Source of the DNA: Micromonospora chalcea
GTDB taxonomy: Bacteria > Actinomycetota > Actinomycetes > Mycobacteriales > Micromonosporaceae
Direction of reading: 5' to 3'
Assembly: GCF_002926165.1 (NCBI RefSeq)
Contig: NZ_MAGP01000145.1
Coordinates: forward strand, 1 to 39,281
DNA: 39,281 nucleotides
Positions 1 to 6,888 of this stretch are shown here, in pieces. How positions within the stretch are numbered: the first letter of the stretch is position 1; each line of letters begins with the position of its first letter. The position numbers and the translations under genes are program-made. Under the pieces are notes generated by a model. That model was not told where the DNA came from and did no database searches. It worked only from the letters and a program-made list of their open reading frames with translations.

Positions 1-42
1 GGGCCGGGGCGGGGGGCGGCTCGGGTGGCGCTGGCGCACGGC

Positions 43-118
43 GGGGCCGGGGGCGACCGTGACCGGCGCAGGGATCAAGCCTGACCGCCCGGAGCCGGGC
101 ACGGTCGCCCCCGGCCCC
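43..118. terminator. Long GC-rich stem-loop past the DUF3097 gene
   Basis: Bases 43-61 and 100-118 are perfect reverse complements (19 bp), with a 38-base loop that can itself pair partly (CCGGC near 64, GCCGG near 94). It begins 17 bases beyond the stop of the leftward DUF3097 gene, so a transcription terminator is the simplest reading. There is no U-tract on either side, and the loop is longer than in a typical intrinsic terminator. It could instead be a dispersed palindromic repeat. Confidence 0.5.
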
Positions 119-134
119 CACCTCAACCGACCTC

Positions 135-947
135 TCAGACAGGCTCGGTGACGAAGTCGATCAACCGCTCCATCGCGTTGATCAGCGGCGTCTCCACGTC
201 GGCGAAACTGTCCACCCGGGACAGGATGTGCCGCCACATGTCAGCCGGCTCGACCACCCCGAGCGCCGCGCAGACCCCCTCCTTCCAGGGCTGCCCCGGC
301 GGCACCACCGGCCAGGCCGCGATGCCCAGGGCCGCCGGGCGTACCGCCTGCCACACGTCGACGTACGGGTGCCCGGTGACCAGCACGTGCGGCGAGTTCA
401 CCCGGGCCACGATCCGGCTCTCCTTCGAGCCGGGCACCAGGTGGCCGACCAGTACGCCGAGGCGGCGGCCGGGGCCGGGGCCGAACGCGCGTACCTCGTC
501 GGCGAGCGCGTCGATGCCGTCCAGCGGTTCCACCACGACGCCTTCGATGCGCAGGTCGTCGCCCCAGATCCGCTCGACCAGCGCGGCGTCGTGCACGCCC
601 TCGACCCAGATCCGGCTGGCCTTGGCGACCTGCGCCCGTACGCCGTCCACAGCTATCGAGCCGGACGCGGTACGGCGGCGCGCGGCGGGCACCGGGGCGC
701 GGGCCGGCCGCCGTAGCGTGACCGGCCGGCCGTCGAGCAGGAACGCGGCGGGCAGCAGCGGGAAGTTTCGCCGTCGCCCGTGCCGGTCCTCCAGCACCAC
801 CGCGCCGGTGTCGAAGCCGACCACCGCGCCGCAGAACCCGGAGTCGGCGTCCTCGACCACCAGGTCGGGCTCGGCGTCGACCTCGGGGGTCACCTTCCGT
901 CGCCGCCAGTCGCCGGCCAGCACGTCGCCGTCGTATCGCCCCGCCAT
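135..947 (-). CDS. DUF3097 family protein
   Basis: A protein of about 270 residues with no assigned function. It resembles the DUF3097 family of actinobacteria: an N-terminal section with a GFCGAVVG stretch followed by an acidic, Arg-rich strand pattern, a central IAVDGVRAQVAKASRIWVEG segment, and a C-terminal section with GHPYVDVWQAVRP and QPWKEGVC. I chose the ATG at 947 over the upstream GTG at 965 because a TAGCGT box lies 7 bases before it (bases 955-960 on the other strand) and there is no Shine-Dalgarno sequence, so the message is probably leaderless. The gene is divergent from the unknown gene at 1109. No membrane segment or signal peptide is visible. The family is widespread in actinobacteria, but I know of no established biochemical role. 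Confidence 0.8.
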   Translation of the reverse strand: MAGRYDGDVLAGDWRRRKVTPEVDAEPDLVVEDADSGFCGAVVGFDTGAVVLEDRHGRRRNFPLLPAAFLLDGRPVTLRRPARAPVPAARRRTASGSIAVDGVRAQVAKASRIWVEGVHDAALVERIWGDDLRIEGVVVEPLDGIDALADEVRAFGPGPGRRLGVLVGHLVPGSKESRIVARVNSPHVLVTGHPYVDVWQAVRPAALGIAAWPVVPPGQPWKEGVCAALGVVEPADMWRHILSRVDSFADVETPLINAMERLIDFVTEPV

Positions 948-954
948 GCCGGAG

Positions 955-960
955 ACGCTA
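955..960 (-). promoter_or_regulatory. -10 box of leaderless DUF3097 gene
   Basis: On the minus strand this reads TAGCGT, followed by 7 bases and then the ATG at 947. It fits the actinobacterial TAnnnT -10 consensus, with transcription starting at or next to the start codon. No convincing -35 box is visible. Confidence 0.45.
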
Positions 961-1096
961 GCCACGACCTCGGCGTGTCGCTCGCCGACGCGCCGACCGG
1001 GGCGTCATCCGTCGGCACGAAACGGTGCGAAGGGGTTAGTTGGGGGCAGGTCGCGCCACCGGAGCGGCAGCCGAGACAGCAGCGGCGCGGAGCACG

Positions 1097-1102
1097 TACC
1101 CT
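1097..1102 (+). promoter_or_regulatory. -10 box of leaderless gene at 1109
   Basis: TACCCT lies 6 bases before the ATG at 1109, and no Shine-Dalgarno sequence is present. The spacing predicts a leaderless message. The -35 region is not recognisable. Confidence 0.4.
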
Positions 1103-1108
1103 TTCGGC

Positions 1109-1903
1109 ATGTCCTCCCCCGCAGCGGGCGCGGCCACACTGGCTCCGCGCCGGTCGAGCCGGTTCGTCGCCTGGGTGCGTGCCTGGCGAGCCGGCCTGGT
1201 GCCGTTCGACGAGGTGGCCGACGCGGTCGCCGGCGACGAGGAGCACCTGGTCGCCGACGCACCCGGCACCTGGACCGACGTGTCCCTGCGGGAGGCGCTG
1301 CCCAGCCTGGCCAAGCACTCCCCGGACGACATCCGCCTGGTGCTGCCCGCGCCGGGCGACCCGCGCGGCCTGCCCGGCCCGGGCGCGTTCGCCGGGGCCG
1401 CGCTGGCGGCCGGCGAGGCGGTGGTGGCCAGCGGCATGGGGTTGGTGCCGGAGGTCCGCACGCACACCTCCGGGTCGGGGATGACCTGGGAGACAGTGCT
1501 CTGGCGGGTCCACCCGCTGCCGGCGGACGCGCCGAAGGCGTCCCTGTCCACGCCCGGCGCGGCGGAGGCCGAGGCCGAACTCTCCGCGGTGCTCGCCGAG
1601 ACGACAGCCACGCTGACCCGCCTCGACGTCGCGCAGTGGCGGCCCGAGCTGGCCGGTGCGCTCGCCGCCCTGCGCCGCCCGGACGGAGGCACCGACCTCC
1701 CGCCCGGCTTCGACCCGCGGGCCCGCCGGCTGTTCGCGCGCGCCGCCGTACTCGATCGGGTGCTGGCGCTGGCCGGAGAGAGCGCGCCCGGCGGCGCGGT
1801 GAACACCTACGAGGCGCAGCAGCGCGATGCGGCGCTTCGGCCGCTGACCACCGCCTGCCGGCAGGCCCTGGTGGCCGCCTGCAACGCGCCGCTGCGGCTG
1901 TAG
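1109..1903 (+). CDS. Conserved hypothetical protein
   Basis: A predicted cytoplasmic protein of 264 residues that I do not recognise. It has an Arg/Trp-rich N-terminal helix (RFVAWVRAWRAGLVPFDEV), a middle part with an HTSGSGMTWETVLWRVHPLP segment, and an all-alpha C-terminal half with an NTYEAQQRDAALRPLTTACR helix. There is no signal peptide or membrane span. The start is the ATG at 1109 because a TACCCT box stands 6 bases upstream; an upstream in-frame start at 1040 lies before that box. Its stop is 9 bases from the end of the convergent HAD gene, with no clear terminator between them. Its divergent pairing with DUF3097 is the only contextual clue. Confidence 0.7.
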   Translation: MSSPAAGAATLAPRRSSRFVAWVRAWRAGLVPFDEVADAVAGDEEHLVADAPGTWTDVSLREALPSLAKHSPDDIRLVLPAPGDPRGLPGPGAFAGAALAAGEAVVASGMGLVPEVRTHTSGSGMTWETVLWRVHPLPADAPKASLSTPGAAEAEAELSAVLAETTATLTRLDVAQWRPELAGALAALRRPDGGTDLPPGFDPRARRLFARAAVLDRVLALAGESAPGGAVNTYEAQQRDAALRPLTTACRQALVAACNAPLRL

Positions 1904-1912
1904 AACCCCGGC

Positions 1913-2692
1913 TCAGACCTCGTCGATCAGGTCGGCCACCGAGTCGACGATCCGCGACGGACGGTACGGGTACCGCTCGGCCTCGGCCCGGCTGCTGATG
2001 CCGGTGAGCACCAGGATCGTCTCCAGGCCGGCCTCCAGGCCGCACAGGATGTCGGTGTCCATCCGGTCGCCGATCATCGCGGTCGACTCGGAGTGGGCGT
2101 CGATCGTGTTCAGCGCCGAGCGCATCATCATCGGGTTGGGCTTGCCGACGAAGTACGGGTCGACACCTGTCGCCTTGGAGATCATCGCCGCCACCGAACC
2201 GGCCGCCGGCAGCGCGCCCTCCATCGACGGGCCGGTGGCGTCCGGGTTGGTGCAGATGAACCGGGCGCCGTCGTTGATCAGCCGGATCGCCTTGGTTATC
2301 GCCTCGAAGCTGTAGGTGCGTGTCTCCCCCAGCACCACGTAGTCCGGGGCGAAGTCGCTGAGCACGTACCCCACCGCGTGCAGCGCCGTGGTCAGCCCGG
2401 CCTCACCGATGACGTACGCGGTCCCGCCCGGCCGCTGGTCGGCCAGGAACTGGGCGGTGGCCAGGGCGGACGACCAGATCGCCTCCTCCGGCACGTCCAG
2501 CCCCATCCGGGCCAGCCGGGCCTGGAGGTCACGCGGGGTGTAGATGGAGTTGTTCGTCAGCACCAGGAACGGCTTGCCGGAGGCACGCAGCTTCTTGACG
2601 AACTCCGGCGCGCCCGGCACCGGCTGTCCCTCGTGCACCAGCACGCCGTCCATGTCGGTGAGCCAGCTCTGCACCGGCTTGCGGTCAAGCAT
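1913..2692 (-). CDS. HAD-IIA family phosphatase (NagD-like)
   Basis: A 259-residue member of the haloacid dehalogenase superfamily, subclass IIA. Motif I is DMDGV at residues 14-18 (nucleophile Asp14, acid/base Asp16). Motif II is LTNNS near 45-49, followed by the IIA cap domain. The motif III lysine lies in VGKPNPMMM near 185-195, and motif IV is GDRMDTDI near 207-214. These proteins dephosphorylate small phosphate esters such as nucleotides and sugar phosphates; the substrate here cannot be read from sequence. The ATG at 2692 has no strong Shine-Dalgarno site. It lies 33 bases downstream of hemH on the same strand, so it probably ends the fabG-fabI-hemH transcription unit, although the repeat array between fabI and hemH could separate them. 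Confidence 0.9.
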   Translation of the reverse strand: MLDRKPVQSWLTDMDGVLVHEGQPVPGAPEFVKKLRASGKPFLVLTNNSIYTPRDLQARLARMGLDVPEEAIWSSALATAQFLADQRPGGTAYVIGEAGLTTALHAVGYVLSDFAPDYVVLGETRTYSFEAITKAIRLINDGARFICTNPDATGPSMEGALPAAGSVAAMISKATGVDPYFVGKPNPMMMRSALNTIDAHSESTAMIGDRMDTDILCGLEAGLETILVLTGISSRAEAERYPYRPSRIVDSVADLIDEV

Positions 2693-2725
2693 CGTGTCGT
2701 CCCCAGGGGTGTCGTCGGGTCGGGC

Positions 2726-3757
2726 TCAGGGCCGGCGGGCCGGGGGTACGCAGCACAACGCCGGGCAGGTGTCCCAGGCCGGCAGTTCGCCGAGCCGGCG
2801 GCGCAGCCGCTCGCCGTCCGGGGCGGTGCGTTCCAGCACCAGCTCGCGGACCATCGCGACGAACCGCGGGTCGACGCCCGGGGTGCCGGCGCGGACGAAG
2901 TCCAGGCCGAGCTGCTTGGCCGTCTCCAGCGCCTCGGTGTCCAGGTCCCACACCACCTCCAGGTGGTCGGAGACGAAGCCGATCGGGCTGACCACGACGC
3001 TCGTCACGCCCTGATCGGGCAGCGTGGCCAGGTGGTCGTTGACGTCCGGCTCCAGCCACGGCACCTGCGGCGGGCCGGACCGGCTCTGCCAGACCAGGTC
3101 GTACGCGAGGTCCGGCGCGGCCGCGGCGTGCACCAGCCGGGCGACCTCCTCGAGCTGGGCGGTGTACCGGCCGCCGTGCGGGCCGGCGCTGGCGGCCGCC
3201 GACATCGGGACCGAGTGCGCGGTGAAGACCAGCCGGGTGCTGTCCCGCTTCGCGGGGTCGAGCTGGGCGAGCACGGCGCGGACCGCGTCGGCGTGCGGCT
3301 CGATGAAGCCGGGGTGGTCCCAGAACTGGCGCAGCTTCTCGATCAGCGGGGCGTCCGGGCCGACCGCGGCGCGGGCCGAGGCGATGTCCTCCTGGTACTG
3401 CCGGCAGGAGGAGTAGCCGCCGTACGCGCTGGTGACGAACGCCAGCGCCCGGGTGATCCCGTCGTCGCGCATCCGCGCCACCGTGTCGGCGAGCATCGGA
3501 TCCCAGTTGCGGTTGCCCCAGTAGACCGGCAGGTCGACGCCGTTGGCGGCGAAGTCCGCGCGGATCGCCGCGAGCAGGTCACGGCACTGCTGGTTGATCG
3601 GCGACACCCCGCCGAAGTGCAGGTAGTGCTCGGCGACCTCGGCCAGCCGCTCCGGCGGCACCCCCCGCCCCCGGGTGACGTTCTGCAGGAACGGGAGAAC
3701 GTCCTCGGGCCGCTCCGGGCCGCCGAAGGAGACCAGCACCAACGCGTCGTACGCCAT
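2726..3757 (-). CDS. hemH: Ferrochelatase (actinobacterial, Cys-rich C-terminus)
   Basis: Inserts ferrous iron into a porphyrin late in heme synthesis; in Gram-positive bacteria the substrate is usually coproporphyrin III (enzyme also called CpfC). From the chosen start it has 343 residues. Visible signatures are LVSFGGPE at the N-terminus, HFGGVSPINQQ, YWGNRNWDP, the catalytic His181 in TAHSVP, WQSRSGPPQVPWLEPD, and Glu267 in SDHLEVVWDLD. Cys118 (YSSC) and the C-terminal CPALCC (331-336) match the pattern of ligands for the [2Fe-2S] cluster known in mycobacterial ferrochelatase. I prefer the ATG at 3757 to that at 3766: MAYDALVLVSFGG aligns with the family N-terminus and the AGGAAG site is 10 bases away rather than 1. 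It lies downstream of fabI, as in Mycobacterium (mabA-inhA-hemZ). Confidence 0.93.
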   Translation of the reverse strand: MAYDALVLVSFGGPERPEDVLPFLQNVTRGRGVPPERLAEVAEHYLHFGGVSPINQQCRDLLAAIRADFAANGVDLPVYWGNRNWDPMLADTVARMRDDGITRALAFVTSAYGGYSSCRQYQEDIASARAAVGPDAPLIEKLRQFWDHPGFIEPHADAVRAVLAQLDPAKRDSTRLVFTAHSVPMSAAASAGPHGGRYTAQLEEVARLVHAAAAPDLAYDLVWQSRSGPPQVPWLEPDVNDHLATLPDQGVTSVVVSPIGFVSDHLEVVWDLDTEALETAKQLGLDFVRAGTPGVDPRFVAMVRELVLERTAPDGERLRRRLGELPAWDTCPALCCVPPARRP

Positions 3758-3835
3758 GGGGTCCATTCTTCCTCGCCCGCCGTGACGGTGTGGCGACGCC
3801 CCCTGGTCGGCGCGGTGACCACCCGGGCATGGGGT

Positions 3836-3886
3836 GTTAAGAAGGGCCCCTTCCTATGCGCGAGGCGTTAAGAAGGGGCCCTTCCT
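3836..3886. repeat. Two-unit palindromic repeat array between fabI and hemH
   Basis: Two imperfectly palindromic 20-base units, GTTAAGAAGGGCCCC-type, at 3836-3855 and 3867-3886, separated by 11 bases ending in GAGGC. Each unit can fold on itself and the two can pair with each other. A second array of the same design and the same 31-base period lies at 16756-16806. It sits just past the fabI stop, so it may attenuate or terminate transcription before hemH, or stabilise the 3' end of the fabG-fabI message. I recall similar sequences from other Micromonospora genomes but could not check. Confidence 0.75.
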
Positions 3887-3892
3887 TACATC

Positions 3893-4660
3893 TCAGGCGC
3901 CGATGGCGTGGTAGCCGCCGTCGACATGGACGATCTCGCCGGTGGTGGCCGGGAACCAGTCCGACAGCAGCGCCAGGCAGGCCCGGGCGGCCGGCTCCTG
4001 GTCGGTGAGGCTCCAGCCCAGCGGGGCCCGCTCGGTCCAGGCGTCCTCGAACTGGTCGAAGCCGGGGATGGACTTGGCGGCGATGGTGCGCAGCGGGCCG
4101 GCCGCGACCAGGTTGCTGCGGATGCCCTGCTTGCCCAGGTGCAGCGCCAGGTAGCGGGAGGCGGACTCCAGCCCGGCCTTGGCCACGCCCATCCAGTCGT
4201 AGACCGGCCACGCCTTGGTGGCGTCGAAGGTGAGGCCCACCACGGCGCCGCCGGAGGACATCAGCGGCAGCGCGGCCATGGCCAGGGACTTGTACGAGTA
4301 GGTGGAGACCTGGAGCGCAGTGGCCACGTCCGCCCACGGGGCGTCGAGGAAGCCGCCGCCGAGGCAGCTCTGCGGGGCGAACCCGATCGAGTGCACCACC
4401 CCGTCCAGGCCGTCGACGTGCTCGCGTACCTTGTCGGCCAGCCCGGCCAGGTGCTCCTCGCTGGTGACGTCCAGCTCGATCACCGGCGCGGGTTCGGGCA
4501 GCCGCTTGGCGATCCGCTCCACCAGGGAGAGCCGGCCGTAGCCGGTGAGCACGACCTGGGCGCCGTTCTCCTGGGCGAGTTTCGCCACCGAGAAGGCGAT
4601 CGAGGCGTCGGTGATGACGCCGGTGACCAGCAGTCGCTTACCGGCGAGAAGTCCGGACAT
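3893..4660 (-). CDS. fabI: Enoyl-[acyl-carrier-protein] reductase (InhA/FabI type)
   Basis: NADH-dependent enoyl-ACP reductase, the last step of each FAS-II elongation cycle. The protein has 255 residues. The dinucleotide-binding start is KRLLVTGVITDASIAF, the family SIGFAP motif begins near residue 91, and the catalytic triad is Phe145, Tyr154 and Lys161 (FDATKAWPVYDWMGVAK), with the same spacing as InhA Phe149-Tyr158-Lys165. The C-terminus contains FPATTGEIVHVDGG. The ATG at 4660 is preceded by GGAGGAG at good spacing; longer in-frame extensions run into fabG and are not real. It follows fabG by 23 bases in the same order as mycobacterial mabA-inhA. Because these bacteria are not expected to make mycolic acids, ordinary fatty acid synthesis is the likely role. 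Confidence 0.95.
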   Translation of the reverse strand: MSGLLAGKRLLVTGVITDASIAFSVAKLAQENGAQVVLTGYGRLSLVERIAKRLPEPAPVIELDVTSEEHLAGLADKVREHVDGLDGVVHSIGFAPQSCLGGGFLDAPWADVATALQVSTYSYKSLAMAALPLMSSGGAVVGLTFDATKAWPVYDWMGVAKAGLESASRYLALHLGKQGIRSNLVAAGPLRTIAAKSIPGFDQFEDAWTERAPLGWSLTDQEPAARACLALLSDWFPATTGEIVHVDGGYHAIGA

Positions 4661-4683
4661 TGCGTGTCTCCTCCGTGCTCTGC

Positions 4684-5388
4684 TCAGTGACCCATGCCGA
4701 GGCCGCCGTCGACCGGGATGACGGCGCCGGTGACGTAGCCGGCCGCGTCCGAGGCGAGCCAGGTGACGACGCCCGCGACCTCGTCCGGGGTGGCCATCCG
4801 CCCGGCCGGGATCGCCTTGCGCAGCTCCGCCTTGCGTTCCTCGGGCAGCCCGGCGGTCATGTCGGTGTCGATGAAGCCGGGCGCCACCACGTTCGCGGTG
4901 ATGTTGCGGCTGCCCAGCTCGCGGGTGATCGAGCGGGCCACACCGACCAGGCCGGCCTTGCTGGCCGCGTAGTTGACCTGGCCCGCGCCACCGAAGAGGC
5001 CGACCACCGAGGAGATGAAGATCATCCGGCCCCACCGGTTCCGGAGCATCTTCGTCGAGGCCCGCTTGGCGACCCGGAACGAGCCGCTCAGGTTGGTGTC
5101 GAGCACGCGGGTGAACTGTTCCTCGGACATCCGCATGAGCAGCGTGTCGTCGGTGATGCCGGCGTTGGCGACGAGCACCTCCACCGGGCCCAGCTCGGCC
5201 TCGACCGCGGTGAACGCGGCGTCGACCGACTCGGCGTCGGTCACGTCACACCGCACCCCGAACAGGCCCTCCGGGGCCTCGCCGCTCCGGTACGTGACGG
5301 CCACCCGGTCGCCCTGCTTGGCGAAGGCCTGCGCGATGGCCAGGCCGATCCCCCGGTTGCCGCCGGTCACCAGCACCGTACGGGCCAC
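4684..5388 (-). CDS. fabG: 3-oxoacyl-ACP reductase
   Basis: NADPH-dependent short-chain dehydrogenase that reduces 3-ketoacyl-ACP in FAS-II. It has 234 residues with a VTGGNRGIG cofactor loop at 7-15, an NAG motif near 75-77, the Ser127-Tyr140-Lys144 catalytic set (ISSVVG and YAASK), and a C-terminal VTGAVIPVDGG. Ser-Tyr and Tyr-Lys spacing match mycobacterial MabA. The start is GTG at 5388 after a GAGGGGGATCC purine-rich site. It is the first gene of the leftward fabG-fabI-hemH group, and a TAGGCT -10 candidate lies about 40 bases upstream of the start codon. Gene order and identity match the mabA-inhA-hemZ locus of Mycobacterium. Confidence 0.95.
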   Translation of the reverse strand: MARTVLVTGGNRGIGLAIAQAFAKQGDRVAVTYRSGEAPEGLFGVRCDVTDAESVDAAFTAVEAELGPVEVLVANAGITDDTLLMRMSEEQFTRVLDTNLSGSFRVAKRASTKMLRNRWGRMIFISSVVGLFGGAGQVNYAASKAGLVGVARSITRELGSRNITANVVAPGFIDTDMTAGLPEERKAELRKAIPAGRMATPDEVAGVVTWLASDAAGYVTGAVIPVDGGLGMGH

Positions 5389-5427
5389 GGATCCCCCTCT
5401 GCTCCAGTGATCTCTCGGTCCGGTCGG

Positions 5428-5433
5428 AGCCTA
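5428..5433 (-). promoter_or_regulatory. Candidate -10 of fabG operon
   Basis: On the minus strand this reads TAGGCT, a good match to the principal-sigma -10 consensus, and would start transcription about 33 bases before the fabG GTG. The -35 region (AGCGCT at 17-base spacing) is a poor match. Confidence 0.35.
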
Positions 5434-5505
5434 GGGGTTACCGGTAGGTAAGCGCTAACCCGAGCAGGTCACACGCCGGCGCCGCCGGGGTCGGCGGCCG
5501 CGCGC

Positions 5506-5533
5506 GCGACACCCGCACACACCGGTGTACGAT
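5506..5533 (+). promoter_or_regulatory. Possible promoter for the 5.6-5.9 kb small genes
   Basis: GCGACA at 5506-5511, a 16-base spacer and TACGAT at 5528-5533 form a weak but plausible promoter. It would give a leader of about 60 bases before the GTG at 5599. This is only a pattern match. Confidence 0.25.
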
Positions 5534-5585
5534 CACCGGGTCTGCGGGCCGGTCTGCGCCCGCGTTCCGGGCCCCGCCGACCGTA

Positions 5586-5618
5586 GGAGGTGATCGCTGT
5601 GCGAGATAGCGATCCTCC
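5586..5618 (+). promoter_or_regulatory. Hairpin enclosing an extended Shine-Dalgarno site
   Basis: GGAGGTGATCGCT (5586-5598) is an almost full-length complement of the 16S rRNA tail. Its GATCGCT (5592-5598) pairs perfectly with AGCGATC (5608-5614), and GGAG (5586-5589) pairs with CTCC (5615-5618), leaving a 2-base bulge and a 9-base loop that begins with the GTG at 5599. If folded, the ribosome-binding site is hidden while the start codon is exposed in the loop, a layout suited to translational control. Confidence 0.55.
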
Positions 5619-5652
5619 CAGTCGTGGCCGGGCCCACCGTCAGCCCCGCTGA
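5599..5652 (+). CDS. Possible 17-residue leader peptide
   Basis: GTG start, 17 codons, TGA stop; the peptide is Arg-, Pro- and Ser-rich (begins MRDSDPPSRG). The support is the AGGAGGTGATC ribosome site 8 bases upstream, one of the best in the window. The site is inside a hairpin, so the frame may serve as a sensor rather than encode a functional peptide. It is in the same reading frame as the membrane peptide at 5830, and that frame stays open between the two apart from this single TGA; in such GC-rich DNA this may be chance. Confidence 0.35.
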   Translation: MRDSDPPSRGRAHRQPR

Positions 5653-5829
5653 GCCACGGCTCGGTCGACGCGGCTGACCCGCTTCCCGCCCTCCGCACCG
5701 CATCCGCTCTCCGGCGCCCACGCCGGGGCGGCCCTGCCGCGCGGCGGAGCACCCGGTCACGACTTCGTGCGCGTACGCCCCGACCCCCCACGGCCCGTAC
5801 CGGGCCGACTGTCGCCACGGAGCACACCC

Positions 5830-5916
5830 ATGAGCCGTTACGTCGCCCCCCTGGGTTTCACCCTCGCCGCCGTCTGGGTGGCGGTCCTGTTCGTGCTGGC
5901 CGGCGGCGGTCACTGA
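5830..5916 (+). CDS. Small single-span membrane peptide (28 aa)
   Basis: A 28-residue peptide with a short N-terminal SRY segment, one hydrophobic helix of about 20 residues (VAPLGFTLAAVWVAVLFVLA) and a GGGH tail. The ATG has GGAG 7 bases upstream, which favours a real gene despite its size. It stops 21 bases before the end of the convergent vwa gene. It may be expressed together with the hairpin-controlled leader at 5599. Function is unknown; a small regulatory or complex-stabilising membrane peptide is a guess. Confidence 0.5.
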   Translation: MSRYVAPLGFTLAAVWVAVLFVLAGGGH

Positions 5917-5937
5917 CCACCGCCGGCCGGGCCCGGC

Positions 5938-6888
5938 TCAGACCAGCCGGGACGTCCAGAGCAGACTCAGCCCGCCCGCGCACAGCGCCAGCAGCAGGGC
6001 GACGCCCGCGTACCACTGGGTGATCTCGCGCGGCTCGGTCCGGTAGCCGATCGAGCTGCCCATGTCCTGGTAGACCTGCTTCAGCTCGCTGGCCGACGCG
6101 GCCTCGTAGAAGAAGCCCTGGGTGGTCTCCGCGAGCTGGGACAGCGCGGTGCGGTCCACCGGCACCCGCTGGAGCTGCCCGCCGATGTCGACCTGGCCCG
6201 AGTCGGTGCCGAACGCGATGGTGGACACCGGCACGTTCGCCGCCTGCGCCGCCGCGGCGGCCTCCTCCACCGACCGGCCGGAGGTCCGGTAGCCGTCGGA
6301 CAGCAGCACGATCCGGGCCGGCGGGATGCCGGCGGCGCCGTCGGCCGGCACCGAGCGGATCGCCTCCAGGCAGGTGAAGACCGCCTCGCCGGTGGCGGTC
6401 GCCTCGGCCAGCACCAGCCCGTCGATGGCGGTGTTCACCGCCGCCCGGTCCTTGGTCGGCGGCACCAGCACGTTCGCGGACTTCGCGAACGACACGAGCC
6501 CCAGGTTGTAGCTCTCCGGCAGCTCGCCGACGAACTGCTTGGCCGCCTCCTGCGCCGCCTCCAGGCGGTTCGGCGACACGTCGTCGGCCTGCATCGACAG
6601 CGACACGTCGATGGCGAGCATGACGGTGGCCCGCTCCAGCGGCTCGCGGGTGTCGATCGCCGGGCGGGCCAGCCCGGTCGCCAGCACCAGCAGGCAGAGC
6701 AGGAACGCGGTGGCCGCCACGTGCCGCCGCCAGCCCAGTCCCTTGGGCGCGACGGTACGCAGCAGGTCGACGTTTGTGAACCGCAGCGCGTACTGCCGGC
6801 GGTGCAGTTGCCGCCAGACGTACGCGGCGGCGAGGGCGAGCACCGGCAGCACGGCCAGCAGCCACCACGGTTGCAGAAAACGGATCAT
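5938..6888 (-). CDS. VWA-domain membrane protein (BatA-like)
   Basis: A 316-residue membrane protein with two N-terminal spans (about 8-25 and 57-74), a von Willebrand factor A domain, and a C-terminal span (about 293-312). The metal-ion-dependent adhesion site is intact at DVSLS (94-98), with further motif positions in the TGEAV and LLSDGYRTSG segments. Such proteins work with a MoxR ATPase and a DUF58 protein as a membrane chaperone-like or metal-insertion module; the client is not known for this lineage. Its ATG overlaps the DUF58 stop by 4 bases (ATGA), so it is translationally coupled and is the last gene of moxR-DUF58-vwa. It corresponds in order and type to Mycobacterium Rv1481. Confidence 0.88.
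   Translation of the reverse strand: MIRFLQPWWLLAVLPVLALAAAYVWRQLHRRQYALRFTNVDLLRTVAPKGLGWRRHVAATAFLLCLLVLATGLARPAIDTREPLERATVMLAIDVSLSMQADDVSPNRLEAAQEAAKQFVGELPESYNLGLVSFAKSANVLVPPTKDRAAVNTAIDGLVLAEATATGEAVFTCLEAIRSVPADGAAGIPPARIVLLSDGYRTSGRSVEEAAAAAQAANVPVSTIAFGTDSGQVDIGGQLQRVPVDRTALSQLAETTQGFFYEAASASELKQVYQDMGSSIGYRTEPREITQWYAGVALLLALCAGGLSLLWTSRLV

Larger units (their letters stand above)
5389..5937. other. 549-base insert between fabG and vwa genes
   Basis: No large gene fits here. The stretch holds the fabG promoter region on the minus strand. On the plus strand it holds a possible promoter, a very strong Shine-Dalgarno sequence inside a hairpin with a 17-codon reading frame, about 180 bases without a recognised gene, and a 28-codon membrane peptide gene that ends 21 bases from the convergent vwa stop. 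In Mycobacterium the corresponding place holds an unrelated gene (Rv1482c). Confidence 0.6.

Noticed and set aside
890..2045. Minus-strand frames opposite the gene at 1109
   Set aside because: They are Arg/Pro/Ala-rich shadow translations without start signals, and the sense gene has a well-placed -10 box and a normal composition.
3836..3886. Repeat array considered as a CRISPR
   Set aside because: There are only two units, the units are palindromic and 20 bases long, spacers are 11 bases and share sequence between loci, and no cas genes are present.
3893..5035. A longer fabI frame extending 125 codons into fabG
   Set aside because: The extra part is the out-of-frame shadow of fabG. The ATG at 4660 has a strong ribosome site and the correct InhA-type N-terminus.
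5650..5652. TGA between the leader frame and the membrane peptide as a recoded (selenocysteine) codon
   Set aside because: The frame is open on both sides, but GC-rich DNA makes that common. No stem-loop of SECIS type is evident, and the downstream peptide has its own ribosome site.
5438..5913. Two overlapping minus-strand frames (129 and 126 codons) between fabG and vwa
   Set aside because: There is no ribosome site, the composition is Arg/Gly-rich, and they would cover the fabG promoter. The plus-strand hairpin and small genes explain the region better.
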